From positions 248,001 to 312,000 of the forward strand of contig NZ_CP098401.1 in NCBI RefSeq assembly GCF_023674425.1: a DNA stretch of 64,000 nt. The letters run 5' to 3'. The notes under the pieces were generated by a model. It was given only the letters and a program-made list of their open reading frames with translations, had not been told where the DNA came from and did no database searches. Position numbers and translations under genes: made by a program. The DNA is from Sphingomonas donggukensis (lineage in GTDB: Bacteria; Pseudomonadota; Alphaproteobacteria; Sphingomonadales; Sphingomonadaceae). This document shows positions 23,701 to 32,900 of this stretch, one piece after another (the stretch's first letter is position 1; every line of letters starts with the position of its first letter).

Positions 23701-25020
23701 GAGCCCGGCGACGACGAGACCGGCGGGGAGGTGAGGACGGTAGGACGGCCTGGGCGCGCGCACGCTGGCCATCGCCGCCGATTGTACGAGCGGGGTCGGG
23801 TGTGGCGCGGCACCTGACAGACGCACGGTCTGGAGCGTGAACGGTTCGTAGAGCGCGTCGCTGATCCTGGTTGCAGCGTCGGGCTCGGCTTCGATGATCT
23901 CGTACTCGAGCTCAATCGCGTCCGCTGCGACCGGCGCGAGTGCGAACGGCCTGATCGGCGCGCTGCCACTTCGCGCGGTCGATCGGACCACTGCCCGCGA
24001 TGAGCCGGACCGCCGGGGAATGCATGCCGCGCGGGGCGGGACATGCGCCTCGACGAGCGCCAGCAGGGCGGCAGCATCGGCGGCCATCGTCAGATGAGCC
24101 GCCGGCGAGATGTCCGCGCCGGGGGTTGCGCGATCGATGACGGTGAGGCGCGTCGCCACCGTCGTTCCGTGGCGCGCATAGGCTGACCCATGGAGCGCAG
24201 CCGAGAAGACGACGCGCCCGCGTTCGGCCAGTTGCGCGAAGGCGTTGGCCCAGGCCGGGTCGTCGGCCGCAAACCCGGCGCCGGTGATCGCGACGAGGCG
24301 CCCGCCCTCGGCGAGCCGCGCCAGCGCCGAGGCGATATGCCGATTGGCCGCGTCGCGCATCGTGCCATCGACGTGCGCCGCCACCGAAAAGGGTGGGTTC
24401 ATCAGGACGACACTCGGGCGCAGCTGTTCGTCGAGACGGTCGTGGATGTGTGCTGCGTCGAGTTGCGTGACGCAGGTGTCGTCGAACAGAAGGCCGAGCA
24501 GGTCGGCGCGACCGTCAGCGAGCTCGTTCAGCGCGAGCGCCGCCCCGGCGGTCTCGGCGAAGATCGCCAGCAGACCGGTGCCGGCGGACGGCTCGAGCAC
24601 GACGTCGCTCGAGCCCAGGCTCGCCGCGCGCGCGGCGACGAAGGCGAGCGGCAGAGGGGTCGAGAATTGCTGGAACGCCTGGCTCTCCTCGGAGCGCCGC
24701 GTGTGGGTGGGAATCAGACTGGCGACCTTGCTCAGCATCGCAAGCTGCATGGCGGGTGCGCGCCTGGCGATCGCCGCGCCATGCCGGCGCAGAAACAGCA
24801 CCTGCGCGACTTCGCAGGCATCATAGGCCAGTTTCCAGTCCCACGCCCCTTCGGCATCGGAGGCGCCGAACGCTTCAGTCATCGCGTCGCGCAAGACGGC
24901 GCGCTCGATCGCGACGCCCTGGGCGAGCGGCACGAGCAGGCGTTCGGCCGCTGCGACAACGGCGGCGGCGCGCGCGCTCGTGGTGGCGGCGGTTGGGCAC
25001 GCCGAGTGGTTCGATGACAT
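20692..25020 (-). CDS. strawberry-notch family helicase with N-terminal methyltransferase
   Basis: A 1442-residue protein. The N-terminal ~300 residues look like a SAM-dependent N6-adenine methyltransferase: VVLEPSAGTGLLAIFAE supplies motif I and SVVLMNPPFSVAAH the NPPF catalytic motif (near 205). A superfamily-2 helicase follows: Walker A in MLGDGTGAGKGRQ (near 500), DExH box VIVFDESHAMQN (near 600), and the strawberry-notch C-terminal domain with FSEAGGTGRSYHADLS and IQGLGRTNRTHQAQ (near 990). Homologues are common on sphingomonad plasmids and ICEs and are suspected anti-restriction or DNA-processing factors; activity is inferred. A hairpin (GCGGGTCG/CGACCCGC) lies in its 5' leader. Toprim and DUF2493 genes follow. 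Confidence 0.92.
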   Translation of the reverse strand: MSSNHSACPTAATTSARAAAVVAAAERLLVPLAQGVAIERAVLRDAMTEAFGASDAEGAWDWKLAYDACEVAQVLFLRRHGAAIARRAPAMQLAMLSKVASLIPTHTRRSEESQAFQQFSTPLPLAFVAARAASLGSSDVVLEPSAGTGLLAIFAETAGAALALNELADGRADLLGLLFDDTCVTQLDAAHIHDRLDEQLRPSVVLMNPPFSVAAHVDGTMRDAANRHIASALARLAEGGRLVAITGAGFAADDPAWANAFAQLAERGRVVFSAALHGSAYARHGTTVATRLTVIDRATPGADISPAAHLTMAADAAALLALVEAHVPPRAACIPRRSGSSRAVVRSTARSGSAPIRPFALAPVAADAIELEYEIIEAEPDAATRISDALYEPFTLQTVRLSGAAPHPTPLVQSAAMASVRAPRPSYRPHLPAGLVVAGLLSDAQLETLVLAGEAHSAELAGAWQVDETFATIAAAAEDADGAVRFRRGFMLGDGTGAGKGRQVAAVILDNWLKGRRRALWISKSDTLIEDAQRDWAALGQERLLIQPLSRFRQGKPITLPEGILFATYATLRSDARDEKVSRVTQIVDWLGSGFDGVIVFDESHAMQNAAGVRSERGDTKPSQQGRAGLSLQHALPQARVLYVSATGATTVHNLAYAQRLGLWGGEDFPFVTRAEFVAAIETGGVAAMEVLARDLRALGLYTARSLSYDGIEYEIVEHALTPEQTRIYDAYAGAFQIIHHNLDAALEAAGVTSASAEGSATLNAQAKSAARSAFESSKQRFFGHLLTSMKTPTLIARIDEDLAAGHACVVQIVSTGEALMTRRIAAIPAEDWCDVQIDITPREYVLDYLAHAFPVQLYEPFTDGDGNLASRPVYQDGHPLLCRDAVDRRDRLIERLAALPPVAGALDQIVQRFGTDEVAEVTGRTRRIVRRRGSTDIDRLAVETRPAGSNLAETAAFQDDAKRILIFSEAGGTGRSYHADLSARNTRLRVHYLLEAGWKADAAIQGLGRTNRTHQAQPPVFRPIATNVRGEKRFLSTIARRLDTLGAITRGQRQTGGQGLFRASDNLESDYARAALRQLYMLLIAGKVESCSLGRFEDATGLALLTRDGAVKEDLPPITQFLNRVLALPIALQNLLFDVFDGLLNARVENAVAAGTYDIGLETLRAESMTIIDRRAVYTHPGTGAETFALEINRLDRIEPYPLDDALDLAGAKNGRLLVNAQSGHAAVQVGAASVTLDDGTVEKRVRLVRPTDRRNMAASALDGSLWQDVDGAAFAAAWTTEVAALPPFVESRFWIVTGLLLPIWRRLPQDGCRVYRLQTDDGARIIGRRVSADWVAQALGEPAPAIATADAWETVFDRNGVLQLEQGMTIRRSLVMGSQRVELTGFGDAMVERLKADGLITEIIAWKLRAFVPVGADGPATLARVLAHYPIVRVVDRVAA

Positions 25021-25109
25021 GGGACGACCTTTCGAACGAGAGCAGAGCGGGTCGGCCGCCGGGGCGCTCTCTCTCGACCCGCCGCGGCCGACTCCTCACG
25101 GCCTCCCCC

Positions 25110-25352
25110 TCACTCTGGTTCGACGAAGCCGCCGTCGGGCGCCGGCGGGAGATAGGTCCCGAACGGGTTGGCCGGGGCGAGATGACCGAACGGGGTCATC
25201 ACAAAGTCCTCGTCGTCGCGCCCGATCGCCGCGATCACATACCGCAGTTCGCGCGTGCCGGCGTCGAGGCACTCAACGAGTGCGAGATCGCCGGCCGCGG
25301 CGGCGCGCAGCAGGGTAGCGAAATTGGTGCGAGCGTGGTCCGGGATCGCCAT
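25110..25352 (-). CDS. DUF6117 family small protein
   Basis: An 80-residue protein, MAIPDHARTNFATLLRAA at the start and LAPANPFGTYLPP near the end, matching DUF6117. The start ATG 25352 has AAAGGAG ten nt upstream. Function is unknown; the family travels with ParB, ArdC and strawberry-notch genes on mobile elements. The longer frame to 26120 is antisense/out-of-frame noise over parB. It lies between parB, from which it is separated by a hairpin (25386-25409), and the strawberry-notch gene, all on the minus strand. Confidence 0.85.
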   Translation of the reverse strand: MAIPDHARTNFATLLRAAAAGDLALVECLDAGTRELRYVIAAIGRDDEDFVMTPFGHLAPANPFGTYLPPAPDGGFVEPE

Positions 25353-25385
25353 GATCCGGCTCCTTTCGACAGTTTCGAGGAGGAT

Positions 25386-25409
25386 GCGGCGCCCGACCAC
25401 GGGCGCCGC
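25386..25409. terminator. 10-bp GC hairpin after parB
   Basis: GCGGCGCCCG and CGGGCGCCGC pair around ACCA. It sits 8 nt past the parB stop and before the DUF6117 gene on the same strand. No U-run is present, so it may be a weak terminator or an mRNA stabiliser. Confidence 0.5.
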
Positions 25410-25416
25410 CCCCCAT

Positions 25417-27495
25417 TTACTCGGCGGCGATCGCAAGCGGCGCGGAGCCATCCTCGTCGGCATCGACGAGGAAGTCTGGCAGTGGCGGTTCGGCGGGTGA
25501 TGCGTCGGGCGTCCGGAGCGGTCCGGGCACCCAGTTGCTCTCGGCCAGCAGCCGTTCGGCCTCGCGGGCCATATCGGGCTTCTTAAGGTGGTCGATGAGC
25601 TGAGCCGCCATCTCGCCGACGCCCTCGCGCACCGCGGCGATGATCTGCGGCTTGGTGACTTGCGAAAGGTAGTTTGCGACCGTGGGACGCCATCCAGTTT
25701 CGGCCAAGTCGAGCGCCACCGCCTGCGCCAGGCGATCAGCTTGTGCGATCCGGTTGGCCAGTCCCAGCGACGACAGGCTGCCGCCGCCATAGCGGTCGAC
25801 CTTCTCCCACCGCGCATTGACCGCACTGCCGACGCAATGCGCGAGCAGCGCCGCGCGCTCCTCGTCGGCCATCGTCGCGAGCAGTGTCCAAAGCGCATCG
25901 TCGTCATCGACCGGAAGCCGATCGCCCCAATGCGCGTGCCGCGCCGCGATCGCCTGCGCCGACGCGCTGTCATTGAGGTCGGCTGCCTGGACCGGCAAGT
26001 AAGTGGGCCGCGCCGCAACGTCGAGGCAGCCGCCGACACCGACGCCCGATCCGAACAGGTCGCGGACGAGTTTGTGCAGGAGCAGGGTGAGCGCGACCTC
26101 GGGGACCTGCGCGACGGCATCGCGGAGCGCCAGGGTCCGGTGCGCGGTCAGCTCGGCGACCAGTCGTTCGGGAAGCGGCTTGGGCGCATCATCCTCGGAA
26201 CTGTCGTCTTCTCCCGGATCGCCGCGCGACTCCTGGCCTTCGCTGCGGCCCGCGCCGTCGCCGCCACCGTCACCGGCTTCCAAGGGCGGGCCTGCTGCCT
26301 CCTCGTCCTCGGGTCGGACGAAGCCGCGCTCCACGCGCATCCGTCCGTCGCCGCCGAGACTGACGAAGACACCGGCGCGCGCGCGATCGTCGTCGTCGAA
26401 GCGGGCGGGGATGGAATCGAGCCGGTCGAGCGCGGCTTCGATTTCGCTCAGCCGCCGATCGACCGCCTCGGGCAGGTCGTCGGGATCGTCGGCATAGTCC
26501 GCTTCGAGCTGCTCGAGTTCGGCCTGCAACGCTTCGCGCTGCGCTTCCTCGTCGGTGGCGAGGCCTGAGCCAAGCGCAATCAGCCGCCGCAGTCCGGTCT
26601 GGTGGCCGTAAGGGAAGTCGAGCGCGATCTCGACCCAGCGCCATCCCTCGGCAGCGACCGGCGCTGCCTCGCCCTGCAGTTTTTCGAGCGCGAGCCGGTC
26701 GAGCAGCAGCGCGTCGTCGAGCCAGCCGTCACCGTCTTCGGTGAAGAGGTCGCGCAGGACGGTTCCGCCGGCGGCCTCATAGGCGGCGATGCCGAGATAG
26801 CGAACGCGCCGGTCGCGCGCGTCGATCGCGCCCTGGGTCAGCAGGCTGCGGATGTAATAGGGCTCCTTGTTCCAGCCCGACTGGATCCGCTCGAACACCT
26901 GCAGTTGGCGATCGTGATCGGTCGTCACGGTGAACGCCATCAGCTGGTCGAGGGTAAGCATATCCTCGGCATAACCGTCGAGCAGCGTCGGACTGACGGC
27001 GGCGAGGCGCAGCCGCTGGCGGACCACCGCCGGGGTCACGAACCAATTGGCGGCGATCTCCTCGTCGCCCTGGCCCTGGTCGGCCAGCACTTTGAACGCG
27101 CGGAACTGGTCGAGCGGGTGGAGCGCGACGCGGTGGACGTTCTCGGCAAGGCTGTCATCTTCGGCCGAGATGCCGCTATCCCCGTCCTTGACGATGCACG
27201 GCACCGGCGCGGTCCTGGCCAAGCGCTTCGCTTTGACCAGCCGCTGCAGTGCCTGGAAGCGGCGCCCGCCGGCCGGAACCTCGAAACTGCCGGTGTCGAC
27301 GCCGGCGTCGTCGCGCAGCGCACGAACCGCGAGCGCCGACACGAGGCCGCGGCGGGCGATGTCCTCGGCAAGGTCCTCGATCGAGACGCCTGGCTTGACG
27401 CGCCGGACGTTCGATTTGGAGGGAACCAGTTTGTCGAACGGGATGTCCCGAACGCTTCCGAGGACAACCTTCATTTGAGTCTTGGTCACGAGCAT
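25417..27495 (-). CDS. ParB/RepB/Spo0J-family partition-like protein
   Basis: This 692-residue protein has the ParB N-terminal domain: DIPFDKLVPSKSNVRRVKP (near 20), SFEVPAGGRRFQALQRLVKA (near 75) and ENVHRVALHPLDQFRAFKVL (near 125). A KorB-like HTH follows: DEEIAANWFVTPAVVRQRLR (near 150). The C-terminal 350 residues are a large acidic region typical of the mobile-element ParB family, with no ParA nearby. The likely role is DNA binding for maintenance or regulation of the element. The ATG at 27495 has a GAAAGG ribosome binding site whose bases lie in the 3' arm of a 12-bp leader hairpin (27500-27551). Confidence 0.92.
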   Translation of the reverse strand: MLVTKTQMKVVLGSVRDIPFDKLVPSKSNVRRVKPGVSIEDLAEDIARRGLVSALAVRALRDDAGVDTGSFEVPAGGRRFQALQRLVKAKRLARTAPVPCIVKDGDSGISAEDDSLAENVHRVALHPLDQFRAFKVLADQGQGDEEIAANWFVTPAVVRQRLRLAAVSPTLLDGYAEDMLTLDQLMAFTVTTDHDRQLQVFERIQSGWNKEPYYIRSLLTQGAIDARDRRVRYLGIAAYEAAGGTVLRDLFTEDGDGWLDDALLLDRLALEKLQGEAAPVAAEGWRWVEIALDFPYGHQTGLRRLIALGSGLATDEEAQREALQAELEQLEADYADDPDDLPEAVDRRLSEIEAALDRLDSIPARFDDDDRARAGVFVSLGGDGRMRVERGFVRPEDEEAAGPPLEAGDGGGDGAGRSEGQESRGDPGEDDSSEDDAPKPLPERLVAELTAHRTLALRDAVAQVPEVALTLLLHKLVRDLFGSGVGVGGCLDVAARPTYLPVQAADLNDSASAQAIAARHAHWGDRLPVDDDDALWTLLATMADEERAALLAHCVGSAVNARWEKVDRYGGGSLSSLGLANRIAQADRLAQAVALDLAETGWRPTVANYLSQVTKPQIIAAVREGVGEMAAQLIDHLKKPDMAREAERLLAESNWVPGPLRTPDASPAEPPLPDFLVDADEDGSAPLAIAAE

Positions 27496-27499
27496 TGCC

Positions 27500-27551
27500 T
27501 TTCGTGACGGGTGCCGGGAGCCACTCTCCCGACCCTCAACCCGTCACGAAA
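27500..27551 (-). promoter_or_regulatory. double-stem leader hairpin of parB
   Basis: The outer stem TTTCGTGACGGG (27500-27511) pairs with CCCGTCACGAAA (27540-27551), a perfect 12 bp. The inner stem CGGGAG (27515-27520) pairs with CTCCCG (27526-27531) around CCACT. On the minus strand the 3' arm contains the GAAAGG used to start parB, so it could gate translation. The ardC stop codon lies inside it. The ardC leader at 28549-28595 has the same two-stem layout with the same CGGGAG-N5-CTCCCG core. Confidence 0.6.
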
Positions 27552-28537
27552 ATCTCGCCTTCCTCTTCCTCTCCAAGCGCCGACGCATATCGCGCTCTCG
27601 CCGGGAGTCCCGCCGGTGCCACGAACGCCATCGCGTCGGGGACGAAGCCGAGGAGGATATCGGCTGCCTTCGAGGCCGCCGACGCCGCACGGACGATGGC
27701 GCGCGAGTCTTCGCGCAACACGTCGAGCCATCCGCCGAGATAATCAGCGTGACGGACGGTCGGTCGGATGCCGAGCGTCGCGCAGCAGAAGGCCGCGCAG
27801 AGTTCGGCGACGAGTTCCTCGCGCGCGTAGCCGGATGTGCCGAACCGGCCTTGCTGATCCCGATTGAGGCGCGATCTATGGCCGGTCCAGTGCCCGAGCT
27901 CGTGGAGCGCGGTTCGGTGCCAGTCGATCGGATGGAAGAAGGCCTCGGGCCGCGGCACCTGCACAAAATCGATGGTGGGGGAGTAAAAGGCCTGGTCGCC
28001 CCCCATCCGGAGGTCGGCGCCGCTGGCTGAGATCAGCGCCTGCACCGTCGGCGCGATCAATCCTTCGGGCAGCGGCGAAGGCACGGTCGCCGGGCGCTCG
28101 GGCAGGCCCTCGCACTGATCGGTCGAGAAGACGGTGAAGCGCTTGAGGAAATGGATTGTCTGGGGCTCGCCGTTGGGCGTCGACACTGCGTCATGCTTCG
28201 GCTCGAAGCGATCTGCATAGACCACCGTCGTGCCGCGCTCGCCCTTGCGGACGTTACCGCCAAGGGCGAGCGCCTGGCGGAAGGTGAGCCAGCTCTGGCA
28301 CGAGAAGCCGCGGGCGACCGCCGCGCCCCAGAGGATGAGGATGTTGATCCCGGAATAGGCGCGCGCGCTCGCGGCGTTGCGCGGCAGCCCGAGTCGCGCT
28401 GCGACGCCCGAGGATCCCCAGGGCTGCGCCCATGGGAAACGGCCGGCCTCGAGGTCGGCGATAATCGCTTGGGTGATTTCATCGTAGATGCACGGGCGCT
28501 CGGGTTTCGGACGGCGCGTCTTGGAGGTGATGGGCAT
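27536..28537 (-). CDS. ArdC-like antirestriction protein (ssDNA-binding + zincin)
   Basis: This 333-residue protein starts MPITSKTRRPKPERPCIYDE. An N-terminal ArdC/DUF1738 domain follows: ITQAIIADLEAGRFPWAQPW, GLPRNAASARAYSGINILIL and SCQSWLTFRQALALGGNVRK plus GERGTTVVYAD. A C-terminal zinc metallopeptidase carries HELGHWTGH (near 215). Residues such as ARSGYAREELVAELCAA complete the motif set. ArdC proteins are reported to protect incoming DNA from restriction; that role here is inferred from family. The chosen ATG (28537) is preceded by GGAG just after a two-stem leader hairpin (28549-28595); a longer frame to 28660 reads through the leader. It is upstream of parB on the same strand. Confidence 0.9.
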   Translation of the reverse strand: MPITSKTRRPKPERPCIYDEITQAIIADLEAGRFPWAQPWGSSGVAARLGLPRNAASARAYSGINILILWGAAVARGFSCQSWLTFRQALALGGNVRKGERGTTVVYADRFEPKHDAVSTPNGEPQTIHFLKRFTVFSTDQCEGLPERPATVPSPLPEGLIAPTVQALISASGADLRMGGDQAFYSPTIDFVQVPRPEAFFHPIDWHRTALHELGHWTGHRSRLNRDQQGRFGTSGYAREELVAELCAAFCCATLGIRPTVRHADYLGGWLDVLREDSRAIVRAASAASKAADILLGFVPDAMAFVAPAGLPARARYASALGEEEEGEIFVTG

Positions 28538-28548
28538 GGACCGGCTCC

Positions 28549-28595
28549 GCGGCGAAGCGCCGGGAGCTTCTCTCCCGAACTCCAACTTTCGCCGC
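28549..28595 (-). promoter_or_regulatory. double-stem leader hairpin of ardC
   Basis: GCGGCGAAG (28549-28557) pairs with CTTTCGCCGC (28586-28595, one bulged T). The inner stem CGGGAG (28561-28566) pairs with CTCCCG (28572-28577). The architecture and inner core match the parB leader, while outer stem bases differ. The ardC ribosome binding site follows immediately on the minus strand. Confidence 0.6.
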
Positions 28596-28695
28596 GCCAG
28601 GGCGCGCCACCCTCTCACTTTTTCGCCGGCGACGGCCGGGATACCGCGGAATTGCCACAAATGTACGGCGTATGGGGCGAGAAAACCGGATCGGT

Positions 28696-28754
28696 GTTCA
28701 ATGTTGCTTTAACAAAAGGGCGATACTATCTTCAGGTTGACGATTATATTGAAC
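28696..28754 (+). promoter_or_regulatory. promoter with flanking inverted repeats upstream of hipA
   Basis: A sigma-70-like pair, TTGCTT (28704-28709) and TATCTT (28727-28732), is spaced by 17 nt. It is flanked by GTTCAAT (28696-28702) and ATTGAAC (28748-28754), exact inverted repeats. The stretch is AT-rich compared with its surroundings. It is a plausible autoregulated toxin-antitoxin promoter, bound by the HTH of the giant protein; that binding is inference. Confidence 0.5.
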
Positions 28755-28785
28755 GAGGTGTGAGATCGCCGAGCGCGTAGCCCAT

Positions 28786-29934
28786 GTGACCTACAAGCGC
28801 CAGTTCGCGGGGACGCTCCGCGAAGTGGGGGCTGGCACGCGCTTTGAATATCATGACGGCTGGAACGAGACCATCGCGTGCAGTCTGCCTGTCAGCAAAC
28901 GTGATCACTACTGGCCAACCGGGCTATTCCCATTTTTTGAGCATCTGGCTCCCGAGGGCTGGCTACGTGCGCGTCAGGCACGCGCCGCGCGCGCGTCCGA
29001 CCAGGATGACTTGGGTCTGCTGCTACGCTTCGGCGCCGACTGCATCGGTGCGGTTGGGGTCCGACCGCCAGGCGGATTGCCCGAGCCTGGCACCGATGGA
29101 GATGCCCTCGAGGCGGCAGTTACCACTCCCGGCCGCACACTGTCTGGCGTACAGAGAAAGCTGCTCGCGCATCGCGCTGATAGCGGCGGTTTCGTGCCGT
29201 CGCATCAATTGGCTGACCCTGCGACGCACATCGCCAAACTCAACGCGATCGACCGGCCGACTCTCGTTCAGAACGAGGCCCTATCGCTCGGCCTCGCGCG
29301 GGAGGTGCTCGGGTCAGCAGAAATCACGGAAGCGTCGATCGGGGCTGTCGCCGGCATCGATGGCATCGCGTTGCTCGTCGAGCGTTTCGACCGCGTCGGC
29401 GAAAACCAGCTCAGGCTCGAGGATTTTGCGCAAATCCTCGGCCGACCGCACGGCCGCGATTTCAATGGCAAGTACAATGGCAGCTACGAAGAGGCTGCCG
29501 GCGTCGTGGCTGCGCATTCGGCGCGCGCCCGAATTGACCTCGATCGCTTCTTTCGTCTCGTCGTGTTCAATTTTGTGATTGGCAATGCCGACGCGCATCT
29601 GAAGAATTTCTCTTTGCTCGAGCGGCCTGAAGGGCTGCGGCTAAGCCCGGCCTACGACTTGGTCAGCACGTTGCTTTACGATTTTGATCCCGAAACCGGT
29701 CTTGAAATCGGCGGGCGAAAGCGGCCGATCGACACGCTTGATCGCGGCATCGTGGAGGCCTTCGGCGCTGAAATCGGCCTGCCGCCAGCAGCTGTGCGGC
29801 GCGCACTCGATCAGTTGGGCCAGCGCTTCGCCAAAGCGAAGACGCCGGCGCTTCCCGAGCGGATCGAGCCCACTGACTTCCGCTTGCGCTATCGCGATCT
29901 TGTGACGCGGCTGGCGACGAAAATCCTCGCATGA
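28786..29934 (+). CDS. HipA-family serine/threonine kinase (toxin-like)
   Basis: This 382-residue HipA-like kinase opens with YKRQFAGTLREVGAGTRFEY, then WPTGLFPFFEHLAPEGWLRA, the HipA N-terminal subdomain. LSGVQRKLLAHR (near 120) replaces the HipA phosphate-binding region. Catalytic IGNADAHLKNFSLL (near 265) and metal-binding LSPAYDLVST (near 285) are intact, so kinase activity is likely. Classical HipA phosphorylates GltX and is neutralised by the HTH protein HipB encoded upstream. No separate hipB is found; instead, the next gene, overlapping by ATGA, starts with a HipB-like HTH fused to a very large protein. GTG 28786 is the only usual start; the frame stays open for 11 more codons upstream without ATG/GTG/TTG. 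Confidence 0.88.
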   Translation: MTYKRQFAGTLREVGAGTRFEYHDGWNETIACSLPVSKRDHYWPTGLFPFFEHLAPEGWLRARQARAARASDQDDLGLLLRFGADCIGAVGVRPPGGLPEPGTDGDALEAAVTTPGRTLSGVQRKLLAHRADSGGFVPSHQLADPATHIAKLNAIDRPTLVQNEALSLGLAREVLGSAEITEASIGAVAGIDGIALLVERFDRVGENQLRLEDFAQILGRPHGRDFNGKYNGSYEEAAGVVAAHSARARIDLDRFFRLVVFNFVIGNADAHLKNFSLLERPEGLRLSPAYDLVSTLLYDFDPETGLEIGGRKRPIDTLDRGIVEAFGAEIGLPPAAVRRALDQLGQRFAKAKTPALPERIEPTDFRLRYRDLVTRLATKILA

Positions 29935-32900
29935 CCGGGCTGAGCATCGATTGGCGCGCGACCGTGGACGAGGCGATCCGACGGCGCAAAGCGGAGGGCC
30001 TTTCACAGCGCGCGCTCGCGTCGCTCGCGGGGGTCAGCGTACCTACTGTCAATGCCTTCGAGCAGGGCGACATCCGCCTGCGCTTCGAGCGTATCGTTGC
30101 GATTCTCGGGGCATTGGGCCTGTTCGCGCAGGCCGATGCGAGCGACGCTCTGTCAGGTTTCATCCGCGTATCGCGGGGCCGCTGGGACTCGCTGGTTGCC
30201 GGTCTGCCGCCCGAGCACCCCGCCCGGGCGCTGCGCGGAAGTTTCGAGTTCGTCTTCGAGCTGCCCGGTATCACACCAAGTCCCGCCAAGGCGCTGCGCG
30301 ACTGGTTGGAAGCCGAGCCCCGTCATACGGTTTGGCAACCGTTCGCGGCCGGCGGTGGCAAGCTGCGCGTCGTCGAGGGCGCACTCGAATATTGGGCCGG
30401 TGACGCAAGCGATGTCACTATCGGCGACTTTTGGCGGCTCGACCCCGCTGGGCGCGGCTTTGTCCGCCAGGGCTATCGCGAGGATGCTCCCGGCTCGCTT
30501 AGCCCCGGACTGGTCTTCGATCTAAGTCTGCCGATCCACCAGCTCACAAGCCTGCTGCGCCAGGCCGCCTCGCTGGCGCGCTTCGCCGGTGCCGACCGGG
30601 ACGCCGTGGTCCGTCTGCGCGGTGCTTGGCGCGGGCTTGCCGGCCGGACGCTTCACGCGTGGGCAGACCCGCGCTTGCGCGGCGCAGTCCCCGCCGACGC
30701 GCTGGCGTTAAGCGACAGCGCCGAGATCGACGTCGAGCTTACGTTGGGGGCGCTCGAAGGCGATCTGCCCTCGGCGGTAGCGACGGCACTCGCGCCATTA
30801 TTCGAGCGGTTCCAAGGCTTTGCACTACCGCGCGAATTGGTCGCTGGACAGATCGGGGAAACCGCTCGTCGTGAAGGCGTTAGTATTGGCCCGTTCGAAG
30901 TTCCCAAAGCGCTCGTCGCTGGCCTTGGCGACGAACAGCTGCGCACGTTGCTCGGCAAGCTGCTCGAGGCCGAGGCTTCGGCACGTGGCATTGCGCTGTC
31001 GGGCATCGATCTGGGCGGTAACCAGACCGCAGCCGATGGCGGCGTCGATGCGCTGCTGCGCTGGCGGGACGGACCCGAGCCTGGCGGCTGGTTGCCGGCG
31101 CGCGACATTGTCTTTCAGTGCAAGGCGCAGGTGTTGCGCCCCGCCCAGGTGGCCGACGAAATGCGGCCCAAAGGCGTGCTGCGACCGATCTTCACCGAAC
31201 TCGCGAACGATCGCGGTGCCTATGTGCTTTTCACCACCGACGATGTCGGCACCAAAGGCCAGACTGAGCGCCTTGCACGTATGAAGGATGCCCTCGCCGA
31301 TCTGCCTGGCGGTGAGCGCGTGACGCTCGATTTCATCGGTCCCGATCGAATCGCTCGCTGGGTCAACCAACATCCTGGCGTGGCCTTGTGGCTGCTCCAA
31401 TCGGCAGGCCGTCCTTTGCGCGGCTGGCGCCCGTATGGCGCTTGGTCGGCCGAGGCCAGCGCCGGTGCGCCTTACCTGCTTGACGAGAGCGTGCGTGCGA
31501 CCGTTGCCGGAGATGAAGGCGATATCCGTAGCGCGATTGGTGCGATCCGCGGCGCGTTGGCGACCGGCGGAAGCTGCGTGCGCCTTGTCGGTATCTCGGG
31601 GATGGGAAAGACCAGGCTCGCCGAGGCCTTGTTCGACCCGCGTGTGCCAGGCGGGCCCGCGCTATCGCCATCGCTCGCGGTGTATGCTGATGCCGGCCTT
31701 GAACTTGCCACCGGCGCGCCGCTTGTCGCTGAGCAATTGGTGCTGGCGGCCACGCAGGCGGTGCTCATCGTCGATAATTGCACTGCGCGTGCGCACGCCC
31801 AGCTGTCCGAGATCGTCCGGCGTGGCGAGAGTCGGGTCAGCCTGCTTACCATCGATTATGACGTGGGCGAGGAAGAACCGAGCGACAGCCTGGTCGTGCG
31901 GCTCGGCGCCAACAGTGAAGATCTTCTGCGAGCCTTGCTGAAGCAGCGCGTACCCTCGTTGCGCGAGGCCGAGATCGAGCACCTTGCGCGCTTCTCCGAA
32001 GGCAATGCCCGCGTTGCGCTCGCGATCGCGCGTGGCGCGGACAAGGGTATCGACTTGTCGAAGATCAGCGACACGGAGCTGCTCGACAGGTTGTTCCAGG
32101 CCGAGCGCGGCGGCGACCCCGAAGCGCGCCGGGCGGCCGATGCCGCGGCTTTGGTCTACGCCTTTCATGCCGATCCCTCCGACGTGCCCGTCGAGCATCC
32201 GGTGCTCGCCGCGGTCGCAGGCATGCCGCCGCAGACCTTTTATCGCCATGTCGAGACAATGCTTAGCTGGGGCATTGCCCAACAGCGCGGTGTCCAGCGA
32301 GCGGTGAAGCCGGATCTGATCGCCGACCAGCTAGCCGCTGCGACCTTGGCCGTGAGTGACGCCGATCATCTGCTTGTTACGTTCGCGTCCGGTCCTGAAC
32401 GGCTGTTCGCGTCGTTCGCGCGCAGGCTGGGGCGGCTGGATCGTGTTCCGCGCGCGCAAGCGATCGCCGCCCGGCTGCTCGCGCCGGGCCAATGGCTCGA
32501 CGATCCGCGTACATGGCGCGACGAACAGCGGCGCGCTTTCTTCGGCCTGGCACCCGCAGCACCCCTGGCGGCGCTCGAACTCATCGAGCGAACCCTTGCC
32601 GGCGACGACAGGTCGGCTCTTACGGCTTCTCACCGCGACCGAGACGATTTTGCCGAGCTGCTGGTGCATCTCGCCTACGACGAAACACTATTCCCCCGCG
32701 CGATGCGTAGCCTCGTACCGCTGGTGCTCGGCGAGACCAACGGAGCTGAGCAACGCAACCTGCGCGACTATTTTCTTCAGCGCTTCTGGCCAGCGTTGTC
32801 CTGGACGCATGCTCGCACGCGCGCACGATTGGATGTCGTCGATCAATTGCTCGATGAGGGCGATTCCGAGCAGCGCTCCCTCGCGCTCGAAGCGCTCGAT

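Noticed and set aside
25353-26120. N-terminal extension of the DUF6117 frame
   Set aside because: Arginine/serine-rich reading across the parB 3' end; the family start is at 25352 with a good ribosome binding site.
28151-28780. 209-codon plus-strand frame ahead of hipA, considered as a missing hipB
   Set aside because: It is mostly antisense to ardC and has no HTH pattern; no small hipB was found.
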